From an uncultured Acidimicrobiales bacterium (lineage in GTDB: Bacteria > Actinomycetota > Acidimicrobiia > Acidimicrobiales > SZUA-35), in contig CALKTH010000075.1 in NCBI GenBank assembly GCA_937997485.1, positions 1 through 64,000 of the forward strand: a stretch of DNA of 64,000 nucleotides. Reading direction: 5' to 3'. How positions within the stretch are numbered: position 1 is the stretch's first letter; the number at the start of each line of letters is the position of its first letter. The notes below the pieces were generated by a model, which saw nothing but the letters and a program-made list of their open reading frames with translations, did not search any database and was not told the DNA's origin. Both the position numbers and the translations under genes were made by a program. Of this stretch, positions 7,022-15,361 are shown piece after piece.

Positions 7022-9165
7022 TGAGCCCAGAGTCGCCCTTTTCCCGTGCCGCCGACCGAGTTGCTGACGGCGCCGATCTGGCGACGGAGGCCGGGAAGCT
7101 GGCGGCACTCCTCACCGACGACGAGCTGCTCGGCATGCTCGACGGCGACGTTCCCTTCTGGGCCGGACTGATCGACATGGCGAACGGTGGCTATCACCAG
7201 CACACCTGGCCCGCCGCGGCGGTCCCGCGATTGGGTATCCCGGGGTTTCATTTCTCGGACGGTCCTCGGGGCGTGGTGATTGGCAATGCCACGTGCTTCC
7301 CCGTGCCGATGGCTCGGGGCGCCACCTTCGATCCGGAACTGGAACACGAGATTGGCGAAGCCATCGGCCAGGAGCTGCGAGCGACCGGCGCCACGTACTA
7401 CGGCGGAGTCTGCGTGAACTTGCTCCGCCATCCCGGATGGGGGCGAGCGCAGGAGACCTACGGCGAGGATCCGTTGCACGTCGGCCGATTCGGCGCTGCG
7501 CTCAGCCAGGGTGTGCAGCATTGGGCGCTGGCGTGTGTCAAGCACTTCGCGCTGAACTCCATGGAGAACGCCCGGTTCAGTGTGGACGTGTCCGCCGATG
7601 AAAGAGCACTGCACGAGGTCTACCTGCCCCACTTCAAGGCGGCGATCGATGCGGGAACGGCGTCGGTCATGAGCGCCTACAACTCGGTGAATGGCGCATG
7701 GGCCGGTGAGAACAACGCGCTGCTGACCGAGATCCTTCGTGACGAGTGGGGCTTCGATGGCTTTGTCATCAGCGACTTCATCTTCGGCCTGCGCGACGCC
7801 GTCCGATCTGTCTCGGCGGGTCTCGACATCGAGATGCCCTTCCGGCAACAGCGAGCGATTGCCCTCCCGGCAGCGCTCGTCGATGGCAGCCTGAGCCGGG
7901 CGGACGCACTCCTGGCGGCCGAGCGCATCATTCGCACGCTTCTTCGATTCGATGCCGTGCTGGCGAAGCCCGCGCCGGCGGCCTCGGTGCTCCAGTCCGA
8001 CAGGCATCGAGCGCTCGCACTCCGGGCCGCCCAGGAGAGCATCGTGTTGCTCACCAACGAGGGTCCGACCGTTCCCCTCGATCCATCTTTGTTGCAGCGG
8101 GTGGCGGTCCTGGGTCGGCTGGCCGCGATTCGCAACTTGGGTGATGGCGGCTCCAGCGCCGTCGGACCGGCCGAGGTCTGCACACCACTCGACGGACTTC
8201 GGGCCGCCCTCGCTGAGCAGGGCACAGCGATCGTGCACGATGACACCGATGCTTCGATTGCTGGCGACGCCGATGTCGTCATCGTTGTTGTCGGCCTCAC
8301 TCGCGTCGAGGAGGGCGAGTACATCGACAACGACGGCACCGCAGACCTCATGGATGGCATCTTCCCGCCTGCCGACCACCCAGAGGTCGGGCGCAGCGTG
8401 CCGCTTCCCCACTTCCCCGATCCGCCCGAGCCCTTCACCGGTGATCCCGACATGGCTCGAGGTGGCGATCGCCGCACGCTGCGCCTCTCCGCGGACGACG
8501 AGGAACTGATCCAGAGCGCCGTGGCCGAGGCCGGCGGCGCTCCGGTCATCGTTGCGGTCATGGGTGGATCGGCCGTCACCATGCCATGGGCTGACACGGT
8601 GCAGGTCGTCCTGCAACTCTGGTATCCGGGACAGGAGGGCGGACATGCGCTGGCCGACATTCTGTTCGGCCATGTACCGCCGTCCGGTCGCCTCCCTTTC
8701 GCCATCCCGCGCCACGAGACCGATCTCGTCCACTTCGATCCCGATGCCACCGAGGAAACGTATGGCCTTCTCCACGGTCAATGGTGGCTCGATGCGAACG
8801 ACACGATCGCGCACTTCCCGTTCGGACACGGACTCTCAACTACGACGCTCCGCCTCGTCTCAGCCGAACGTGTTGATGACACGGAGGTGCGCGTCACGGT
8901 GGCGAACAAAGGCGACCGTGATGGGGTTGAGGTCGTGCAGATCTATGCCAGCGCGCCGGATTCGGACTACGAGCGACCGCGCCGACGACTCGTCGGCTTC
9001 CGACGAGCGCTCGTCGCCTCCAACCAAACGGAATCGATTTCCGTGCCAGTCGATCTGTCAGTGCTCGATCTCCGCATCGACGGCGAGTGGCTCAGGGAAG
9101 TGCCGTGGGACCAGGTCGTGCTGACCGCCGCGCAACACGCGACGGATCCGGGCCTCAGCTGCTGA
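7021..9165 (+). CDS. Glycoside hydrolase family 3 beta-glucosidase-like protein
   Basis: A 714-residue, three-part GH3 enzyme: N-terminal TIM barrel (about 25-300), alpha/beta sandwich (about 330-560) and C-terminal fibronectin-III-like domain. KHFALNSMENAR (174-185) and nucleophile Asp252 in VISDF are visible; the usual SDW is SDF. The acid/base part is in the second domain. No signal peptide is seen, so it should act on imported oligosaccharides or glycosides in the cytoplasm. The start is ATG 7021 overlapping the hydratase stop; an upstream in-frame extension is a shadow. Its 3' end overlaps the convergent MFS gene by 11 bases. Confidence 0.92.
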   Translation: MSPESPFSRAADRVADGADLATEAGKLAALLTDDELLGMLDGDVPFWAGLIDMANGGYHQHTWPAAAVPRLGIPGFHFSDGPRGVVIGNATCFPVPMARGATFDPELEHEIGEAIGQELRATGATYYGGVCVNLLRHPGWGRAQETYGEDPLHVGRFGAALSQGVQHWALACVKHFALNSMENARFSVDVSADERALHEVYLPHFKAAIDAGTASVMSAYNSVNGAWAGENNALLTEILRDEWGFDGFVISDFIFGLRDAVRSVSAGLDIEMPFRQQRAIALPAALVDGSLSRADALLAAERIIRTLLRFDAVLAKPAPAASVLQSDRHRALALRAAQESIVLLTNEGPTVPLDPSLLQRVAVLGRLAAIRNLGDGGSSAVGPAEVCTPLDGLRAALAEQGTAIVHDDTDASIAGDADVVIVVVGLTRVEEGEYIDNDGTADLMDGIFPPADHPEVGRSVPLPHFPDPPEPFTGDPDMARGGDRRTLRLSADDEELIQSAVAEAGGAPVIVAVMGGSAVTMPWADTVQVVLQLWYPGQEGGHALADILFGHVPPSGRLPFAIPRHETDLVHFDPDATEETYGLLHGQWWLDANDTIAHFPFGHGLSTTTLRLVSAERVDDTEVRVTVANKGDRDGVEVVQIYASAPDSDYERPRRRLVGFRRALVASNQTESISVPVDLSVLDLRIDGEWLREVPWDQVVLTAAQHATDPGLSC

Positions 9166-10369
9166 AGGCCGAACGGTTGAGGGCCACGATCGCGATCGCC
9201 ATGGGCAGGATCACAATGGCCATGGCCTGGCCAACGGACAGACTGTCGGTGTTGGCCAGCGTGCCGACCAAGACTGGGGCACCGAGGAGGCCGAGCCGCG
9301 AACCCGCCGTGAGGACACCGAGGCCCGCCCCGGGTTTGCCGGGGGCCTTGGCCGCCTGGTCGTAGAGGAACGGAAACAGCACCGACGTACCGACTCCAGC
9401 GAGAACGAAGCCCACGAGTGTTGCGAGGGTGTTCGGAATCAGCGTGGCCAGGGCGACGCCGGAACCGGAAACAACGGCGGCCGCCTGGAACAGACGGAAC
9501 GAGCCGATCCTCGCTTCGATCGAGTCACCAGCGAAGCGGCCGATGACCATGCCAGACGTGAAGGCAACGAAGCCCACGCCAGCGAGCGACTCGCTGGCTC
9601 CGAGATCGTCAGCCATTCGGAAGGCCGCCCAGTCGCCGGACACCATCTCGATAGCCATGGCGGCTGCACCCATGACCCCGAGGAAGAAGAGGATGCGCCG
9701 GACCTGAGAAACCGGCGCCTCTCTGACCCCTCCCGTGTCGTCGACGGCAGGCGTCTCAGCTTCGTGTTCCTCGTCCTCGGCCAGCAAGCCTCGAGCCACG
9801 AAAATGAGCGTGAGCAGCAAGACGACGGCGACGCCGATGAGGTGGGTCTGCAGGGAGAGCGACGATGCGGCCAGCAGGGCCGAAAGGCCGCCGCCGATCA
9901 CGGTGCCCAGGCTCCACAGGCCGTGCAGCCGGTTCATCACGGGCACTCGACGACGGGCGCTGATCCATGAACCCTGCATGTTCATGGCGACGTCGACGAA
10001 CACGTCGAAGAACTGGAGCAGCGCCAAGCCAACCCACAACATCCATGGGGCGGAGGCCGCTCCGATGAAGGGCAGCACGATGATGAGGCATGACGCACCG
10101 ACGATGAGGACTTGGCGCGTGCCGAACCGGCTGATCACCGTGCTGCAGAGCGAGCTGGCGGCGAGGCCGCCGAAGACCGCCAGGGTGAGGATGATCCCAA
10201 CGGTGCCGAGATCGGCCCCGATCCGATCTCGGATCTCGGGAAGCCGGGGAATGAACGAAGCGAAGACCACACCGTTCACGAAGAACTGCACGCCCACCGA
10301 CAGCAACGCTCGATCGTCCCCTGGGCGGGGGCTTCGGGGCGTCCCCGACGCAGGCGTTCGACCAGTCAC
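9155..10369 (-). CDS. MFS transporter (YbjJ/FucP-like)
   Basis: A 404-residue 12-helix permease starting at GTG 10369. The first helix pair (FFVNGVVFASFIPRLPEIRD) and the helix-4/5 region (FFDVFVDVAMNMQG, then MNRLHGLWSLG) closely match the YbjJ/FucP-like sugar or drug facilitators. A charged cytoplasmic loop of about 35 residues (EDEEHEAETPAVDD) separates the halves. The substrate is unknown. It is next to a GH3 glycosidase (convergent) and divergent from a flavoprotein reductase. Confidence 0.88.
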   Translation of the reverse strand: MTGRTPASGTPRSPRPGDDRALLSVGVQFFVNGVVFASFIPRLPEIRDRIGADLGTVGIILTLAVFGGLAASSLCSTVISRFGTRQVLIVGASCLIIVLPFIGAASAPWMLWVGLALLQFFDVFVDVAMNMQGSWISARRRVPVMNRLHGLWSLGTVIGGGLSALLAASSLSLQTHLIGVAVVLLLTLIFVARGLLAEDEEHEAETPAVDDTGGVREAPVSQVRRILFFLGVMGAAAMAIEMVSGDWAAFRMADDLGASESLAGVGFVAFTSGMVIGRFAGDSIEARIGSFRLFQAAAVVSGSGVALATLIPNTLATLVGFVLAGVGTSVLFPFLYDQAAKAPGKPGAGLGVLTAGSRLGLLGAPVLVGTLANTDSLSVGQAMAIVILPMAIAIVALNRSAFSS

Positions 10370-10441
10370 TTCGGCACGCTATCCGTCGTCTCGGAGATGG
10401 CTCTTGGAAGAACGTTCGAAAGATCAGGGTTGGATCGACCC

Positions 10442-11914
10442 ATGACGCCCTCCCCCGCCACGTCTCCTTCTGCCGTCCCCACCAACGCGTCGACAATCGC
10501 CAGCAGCCGCTCGGTCGACGTCGTGGTCATCGGTGCCGGCTCGGGCGGGCTGACGGTGGCCGTGGGGCTGGCTCGGCTGGGACGACGGGCCGTGCTGATC
10601 GAGCGGGGGCTCGTGGGAGGCGACTGCACGAACGTGGGCTGCATCCCTTCCAAGTCGCTCCTGCATCACACGAGTGAATTGAGAGGTCGATCCGCCAGCG
10701 AGATCCTGCAGGCGGTCCGCGATGCGCGCGATGAGCTACGGGAGCACGAGACGGAGGAGTTCACCGCCATCGACGGCTTCGAATTGATCCGCGGAGCTGC
10801 CGAACTGGCTGAGGGAGGACGAGTGCTCGTCACCTCAGAAACGGATGGGCGCGCCGTCGTCTCGGAGCTATTGGCCGCCAACATCGTGATCGCCACGGGC
10901 TCTCGAGCCCGGTCGCTTGACATTGCCGGCCTCCCAACGGATCGGATGCTCACGAACGAGCACCTCTTCGAACTCACCGACGCTCCCGAGCATTTGGCAA
11001 TCGTGGGGGCCGGTCCGATTGGTGCCGAGATGGCCCTGGCCTTTCGCCGCTTGGGGAGCCGGGTCACGGTGCTCGATGCCGCTCCTCAGGTGATGCCCAA
11101 CCTCTTGCCGGAGGCCGCCTCGCTTGTGTACGAGTCGCTCTCCCAGCTCGACGCGGACCTTCGCCCGGGGTTCGTAGCCATGGGCTACGACGAAGCGACA
11201 CACGAGCTGGCGATCGGTCCGTTAGGAGGCGAGGTCAGCGCCAAGCTGGCCGGGGTCGACAAGGTGTTGGTCGCGATTGGCCGTGTGCCGAACGTCGAGG
11301 GGCTGGGCCTCGAAGCGCTCGGTGTCGAGCAGGACCGCCAGGGACGGATCGAGATCGATGACAAGGGCCGGACCAATGTCGGTGGGTTGTGGGCCGTTGG
11401 TGATGTGACGACTGAGGGTGGCACGACGCACGACGCCACGATCTGGGGCCGTCGTGTCTTGAAGGCGCTGACCGCTTCCTATGCCCCGGCCGGGCCTCGA
11501 CCAGTCCGGACCGGGGTGACCTTCACCCAACCGGAGGCAGCCACGATCGGCGAGCAGCCGACCGACGTCCGGTCTGACGTCCGCCGCCTCACCGTGCAAC
11601 TCCGAGCGGTGGATCGGGGCTTCACCGATGAGGCCGACGGCATCATCATCGTGGACGTCCGCAAGCTGAGCGGCACGATTCTGGGTGCCACGGTGGTCGG
11701 TCCCCGGGCAGGTGAGCTCATCTCGATTTTCAGTCTCGCGATGAAGAACGACATCTCTCTTCGCAAGTGGTACGGCGTGGTCTGGCCCTACCCCACCTAC
11801 GCCGATGCGCTGAACCAGATCGTCGACGAGTTCATGGTCGAGCTCATCGACGACATTCCCGGACAAACGTTCCAGTGGGCAAAAGGCGGCCTCTCCCGCC
11901 TTCTCCGCCGGTAG
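10442..11914 (+). CDS. Pyridine nucleotide-disulfide oxidoreductase, MerA-like class I
   Basis: A 490-residue FAD/NAD(P)H enzyme. The FAD Rossmann motif GAGSGG is at 31-36, the redox-active pair is Cys62/Cys67 (GGDCTNVGCIPSK), the second dinucleotide motif is GAGPIGAEMA, and ATG-type and GD-type FAD motifs follow. The C-terminal interface, usually HPT-x-x-E in lipoamide or glutathione reductases, reads PYPTYAD, a Tyr as in mercuric reductases. The N-terminal HMA domain and C-terminal vicinal Cys pair of true MerA are absent, so Hg(II) reduction is not supported. The ATG at 10442 starts a 20-residue Ser/Thr/Ala-rich leader before the fold. Confidence 0.9.
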   Translation: MTPSPATSPSAVPTNASTIASSRSVDVVVIGAGSGGLTVAVGLARLGRRAVLIERGLVGGDCTNVGCIPSKSLLHHTSELRGRSASEILQAVRDARDELREHETEEFTAIDGFELIRGAAELAEGGRVLVTSETDGRAVVSELLAANIVIATGSRARSLDIAGLPTDRMLTNEHLFELTDAPEHLAIVGAGPIGAEMALAFRRLGSRVTVLDAAPQVMPNLLPEAASLVYESLSQLDADLRPGFVAMGYDEATHELAIGPLGGEVSAKLAGVDKVLVAIGRVPNVEGLGLEALGVEQDRQGRIEIDDKGRTNVGGLWAVGDVTTEGGTTHDATIWGRRVLKALTASYAPAGPRPVRTGVTFTQPEAATIGEQPTDVRSDVRRLTVQLRAVDRGFTDEADGIIIVDVRKLSGTILGATVVGPRAGELISIFSLAMKNDISLRKWYGVVWPYPTYADALNQIVDEFMVELIDDIPGQTFQWAKGGLSRLLRR

Positions 11915-11949
11915 CCACCCGCTCCTCGCGGGAAACGCCTGTCCGACGC

Positions 11950-13002
11950 TCAGTTGGAAGACTCCGACAACGAACCGGCCGACTCAACCGGGAAGTGGCA
12001 CGCAAACGAATGACCGGCAGCGAGGCTGGGTTCGAGCTCGGGCCGCTCCTCCAGACAGCGGGGCTGCACCCGTGGACAGCGGGCGGCGAAGGCACACCCC
12101 TTGGGTTGGTTCACCAGATCAGGCGGCCGGCCGCCGATGACCTTTAGCCGCGTGTGGCTGGGGTTCTCGATGCGAGGGATCGACTGCAACAGCGCCTCGG
12201 TGTACGGGTGCTTCATGTCTCGGAAGAGCGTGGCGGTTGGCGCCTTTTCCACGAGACGACCCCCATACATCACGGCGATCTCATCGGCGCGCCCAGCGAC
12301 AACACCGAGATCGTGTGTCACCAAGATCATGGCCATATGTCGCTCGATCTGCTGATCCTGTAGCAAGTTCAGAATCTGGGCTTGCACGGTGACGTCGAGC
12401 GCCGTGGTTGGCTCGTCGGCGAAGAGCAGACGGGGTCCGCACGCCAGCGCCACTGCGATCATCACCCGTTGACGCATACCGCCGGAGAGCTGATGCGGGT
12501 ACTCCTCGAATCGCTTCTCCGGCTCAGGAATGTTGACCGACCGAAGAAGCTCGACACCGGTCGACCGAGCCTCCTTCTTGCTCACGTCCAGGTGGAGGCG
12601 CAGCGACTCGATGATCTGCTTTCCCACCTTCATCACCGGGTTGAGCGAGGTCATGGGGTCCTGGAACACCATGGCCATCTCTTTGCCCCAGACATGGCGC
12701 ATCTCGGAATCGGAGAGGTTCAGGATCTCTCGGTCATCGAATCTGACGCTGCCGGTGCGCTTCACGTTCCTGCTCGGCAGGAGGTTCATGATCGAACGAG
12801 ACAGCACCGTCTTGCCCGACCCTGACTCGCCGACCACGCCAAGCGTCTTGCCCCGCTCCAGAGTGAAGGACACACCGTCGACCGCCGTCACGGCGCCACG
12901 TGGCGTGAAGAACTGCGTTCGCAGATTCTCCACAGACAGGAGCGGTTCCTCGGCCGGGGTTTTCGTGAGCCGGCAGACGTCGTCTGCCATCGAACCGGTC
13001 AT
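11950..13002 (-). CDS. oppD: Oligopeptide ABC transporter ATP-binding protein, OppD type (second locus)
   Basis: A 350-residue ATPase, last gene of a five-gene peptide importer operon (A-B-C-F-D). Walker [10 protein letters not shown]-loop VFQDP, signature SGGMRQR, Walker B LFADEP, switch H in VTHDL and an oligo_HPY C-terminus are all intact. The ATG at 13002 overlaps the stop of oppF by four bases (ATGA). A second ATG four codons in is possible. It is very similar over its length to the OppD at 1341-2471 but lacks that protein's Ala-rich tail. It supplies one canonical ATPase half for the transporter whose other half is the inserted OppF. Confidence 0.94.
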   Translation of the reverse strand: MTGSMADDVCRLTKTPAEEPLLSVENLRTQFFTPRGAVTAVDGVSFTLERGKTLGVVGESGSGKTVLSRSIMNLLPSRNVKRTGSVRFDDREILNLSDSEMRHVWGKEMAMVFQDPMTSLNPVMKVGKQIIESLRLHLDVSKKEARSTGVELLRSVNIPEPEKRFEEYPHQLSGGMRQRVMIAVALACGPRLLFADEPTTALDVTVQAQILNLLQDQQIERHMAMILVTHDLGVVAGRADEIAVMYGGRLVEKAPTATLFRDMKHPYTEALLQSIPRIENPSHTRLKVIGGRPPDLVNQPKGCAFAARCPRVQPRCLEERPELEPSLAAGHSFACHFPVESAGSLSESSN

Positions 13003-14378
13003 GACCAGTCCTCCTCGGTCAGTGGGTGATGGCAGGCGACGTAGTGCGCATCAGACTCACCGGGCGATCCGGCGGCCAGCGTCATCACCGGTTCGGCTCG
13101 TGTGCATAGCTCGGTGGCCCGTGGGCATCGGGTACGGAACCGACAACCTGACGGCGGCGTGATGGGCGAAGGCAGCTCGCCGCTGATGACCCTGGCTGAT
13201 CGAGGGTCGATGAGCGGATCAGGTACCGGAATCGCCGACATCAGCACCTGGGTGTAGGGGTGGCGAGGTGCGGCATACAGCGCGTCGGGGGCGGCAACCT
13301 CACAGGTCTTGCCCAGGTACATCACCACGACCCGATCCGAGATGTTCTTCACCACGGCGAGGTCGTGAGCGATGAACATGAGGCTGATGCCGTACTTGGC
13401 CTTCAGATCCTCCAGCAGGTTGAGCACCTGCGCCTGGACCGAGACATCAAGAGCGGAGACGGGCTCGTCGCAGATGATGACTTCGGGTTCGAGGATGAGG
13501 GCTCGGGCAATCGAGATGCGTTGGGCCTGACCACCGGAGAACTCGTGCGGCATCTTCGGCATCGACAGGTCGGCCGGAATGCCCACCTCTTCCAACGCTG
13601 CAGCCACGCGGGTTTCAGTCTCGGCGTCGAACGCCTTCTGCTGCGAGCGAATCTTCAGTGTCCGAGGCAGTGACGCCAACGGCATGAGTAAGACGAGGAC
13701 AGCCCACAGAACAGCGCCGACCGCTCCGACCACGATCAGCGGCAGCAGAACGACACCGCCTGCGGTCATGATCCACTCGCCAAGGCTGGCCCCTCCTCCG
13801 CCGTCTCGCCGCCCGAAGTCGTCGGGGTCGGCCAGCGCGGTGGAGGCAACGAAGAGCAAGAACCCAATGAAGAAGATCAACAGGCCCACGCGGGCGAGGC
13901 GACCGGCGATGGGATGACGGGCTCCTGCGGTCATGGCAGAGGTGAGTCGACGCCAGGCCGTGCTCACCGGCGACCGGGGGAAGCCTTCGAGCCATTGCAC
14001 CGTCAGCGGCTCGGCGACGATGTCGCGAATGGTGCGTCGGGGATTGAGCGAGGAGATGGGATCCTGGAAGATCATCTGGAGCCGGCCTCGCACCTCACGA
14101 AGCTCGTTGGCGGAGAGGCCTTCCAAGTCCTGCCCTTCGAGCAACACGCTGCCCTTGGTCGGCGGGGGCACTCGCATGATGGCCTTGCCTGTTGTGGACT
14201 TGCCGCAACCGCTCTCGCCAACGACGCCGAGCGTCTCGCCCTTCATGATGTCGAAGCTCACATCCGATACGGCATGAACCTTGGCCCCGCTCGTGCCGAC
14301 GGGAAACTCGACCGTCAGGTGCTCGACTCGAAGGACGCTGTCTCGTTCCCGTAGGTGAACTGAGCCCGAGCCCGCCAT
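12999..14378 (-). CDS. oppF: OppF-type ABC ATPase with an internal two-helix membrane-like insertion
   Basis: A 459-residue OppF homologue. Walker A GESGCGKS (54-61), Q-loop Gln105, signature FSGGQAQR (280-287), Walker B IICDEP (301-306), switch His338 and the Cys-rich oligo_HPY tail (Cys412, 418, 425, 449) are intact. Between Q-loop and signature there are 176 residues instead of 58 in the paralogue at 319-1341, so about 118 are extra. The insert (about 129-250, bases 13629-13994) has a basic lead, a hydrophobic segment at 164-183, a Gly-rich DGGGG loop, a second hydrophobic segment at 203-235 and a basic exit. The frame is open and uses the same codon style throughout. Start and stop both overlap neighbouring genes, as in a working operon. 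Confidence 0.92.
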   Translation of the reverse strand: MAGSGSVHLRERDSVLRVEHLTVEFPVGTSGAKVHAVSDVSFDIMKGETLGVVGESGCGKSTTGKAIMRVPPPTKGSVLLEGQDLEGLSANELREVRGRLQMIFQDPISSLNPRRTIRDIVAEPLTVQWLEGFPRSPVSTAWRRLTSAMTAGARHPIAGRLARVGLLIFFIGFLLFVASTALADPDDFGRRDGGGGASLGEWIMTAGGVVLLPLIVVGAVGAVLWAVLVLLMPLASLPRTLKIRSQQKAFDAETETRVAAALEEVGIPADLSMPKMPHEFSGGQAQRISIARALILEPEVIICDEPVSALDVSVQAQVLNLLEDLKAKYGISLMFIAHDLAVVKNISDRVVVMYLGKTCEVAAPDALYAAPRHPYTQVLMSAIPVPDPLIDPRSARVISGELPSPITPPSGCRFRTRCPRATELCTRAEPVMTLAAGSPGESDAHYVACHHPLTEEDWS

Positions 14379-15361
14379 CAGACGCCTGCCTCTCGCACCG
14401 AGTTGAACTGGGTGAATTTGTCAGCCAGGTAGTTGAGCGAGAGCACGGTGAGGAACATGAACAGCGATGGCCCGAGGACCATGTGTGGTTCGCTGTCGAG
14501 TCGGTCCCGCCCGATGTTGATGTCGCCTCCCCACGTCGTTGCGGTGACGTCGCCGACGCCGAAGAAGGCCAGCGTCGCCTGCACCACCACAAGGACGGCG
14601 ATGCCGATGAGGGCGAACGACACCATGGCGGGCAACACGTTCGGGAGGAGATCCCGGAAGATGATGCGCATGTTGCGGGTGCCGATCGTGCGGGAGGCCA
14701 GCACGAACTCTCGATCACTCCACACCAGCGTTTGGGCGCGAGCCACTCTGGCGATCGATGGAGCGGCAAGGATTGAGAGCGCGATCGTGGCCCAGATCGT
14801 GGCGTTGGTGGTGGGGGCCACGTCGAAGAAGAGGAATCGCTGGTCTTCGAACCCGCCGCTCGGGGCAAAGAAGCCAACGAGGGTGAGGGCGAGCACCAAC
14901 CCGGGGACGGCCAGCATGATGTTGATGAGTGCGGTGAGCGTGGCATCGATACCTCGCCGATAGAAGCCAGCGAGCACGCCAATGGTTCCACCAATCACGA
15001 TGCCCCCGATCGTGGCCACGAGCGCCACTCCCATCGAGATCCGCGCACCGTGGATGGAACGAGCGAACACGTCGTGCCCTCGATTGTTGAGGCCGAACCA
15101 GTGAGCAGCCGAGGGCCCCTCTCTGATGTCTCGATCCGCAATGCGCTCTTCCGGTCCGGGCAGACCAGGAATCCAATCGGCGGCCAACACGCAGATGACG
15201 ATGAAGATCAGCCAAGCGATGGCGGCCCAGAAGAAGAACCCCTTCTGGTTGCCTTGGTAGCCATCGTTGGAGGACGCGTTGCCGTCATCGATGAGTTCGA
15301 TCGGGTCGACGACCTGCGGAACCATCGGCCCTCCGGACTCCGACATCTCAACTGCGGACAT
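14378..15361 (-). CDS. oppC: Oligopeptide ABC transporter permease, OppC/DppC type
   Basis: A 327-residue inner-membrane permease. After a 45-residue hydrophilic N-terminus, the first helix (WAAIAWLIFIVICVLAA) is followed by the periplasmic segment with HWFGLNNRGHDVFARS. That segment and the EAA-like loop (ASRTIGTRNMRIIFRDLLPN) are diagnostic of OppC. About six membrane helices are visible. The ATG at 15361 has AGGA six or seven bases upstream and overlaps the oppB stop by 14 bases; an ATG at 15346 is a weaker alternative. Its TGA shares one base with the ATG of the inserted oppF, so expression is tightly coupled. Confidence 0.92.
   Translation of the reverse strand: MSAVEMSESGGPMVPQVVDPIELIDDGNASSNDGYQGNQKGFFFWAAIAWLIFIVICVLAADWIPGLPGPEERIADRDIREGPSAAHWFGLNNRGHDVFARSIHGARISMGVALVATIGGIVIGGTIGVLAGFYRRGIDATLTALINIMLAVPGLVLALTLVGFFAPSGGFEDQRFLFFDVAPTTNATIWATIALSILAAPSIARVARAQTLVWSDREFVLASRTIGTRNMRIIFRDLLPNVLPAMVSFALIGIAVLVVVQATLAFFGVGDVTATTWGGDINIGRDRLDSEPHMVLGPSLFMFLTVLSLNYLADKFTQFNSVREAGV

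Noticed and set aside
6874-8829. 651-residue minus-strand ORF opposite the GH3 gene
   Set aside because: High-GC antisense shadow; the plus strand shows intact GH3 motifs.
10410-10417. GAACGTTC as a LexA/SOS box
   Set aside because: Actinobacterial SOS boxes need GAAC-N4-GTTC; here the halves are fused without a spacer and the genes are not SOS-related.
10442-11914. True mercuric reductase (merA)
   Set aside because: The C-terminal vicinal cysteines, N-terminal HMA domain and any merR/merT genes are missing.
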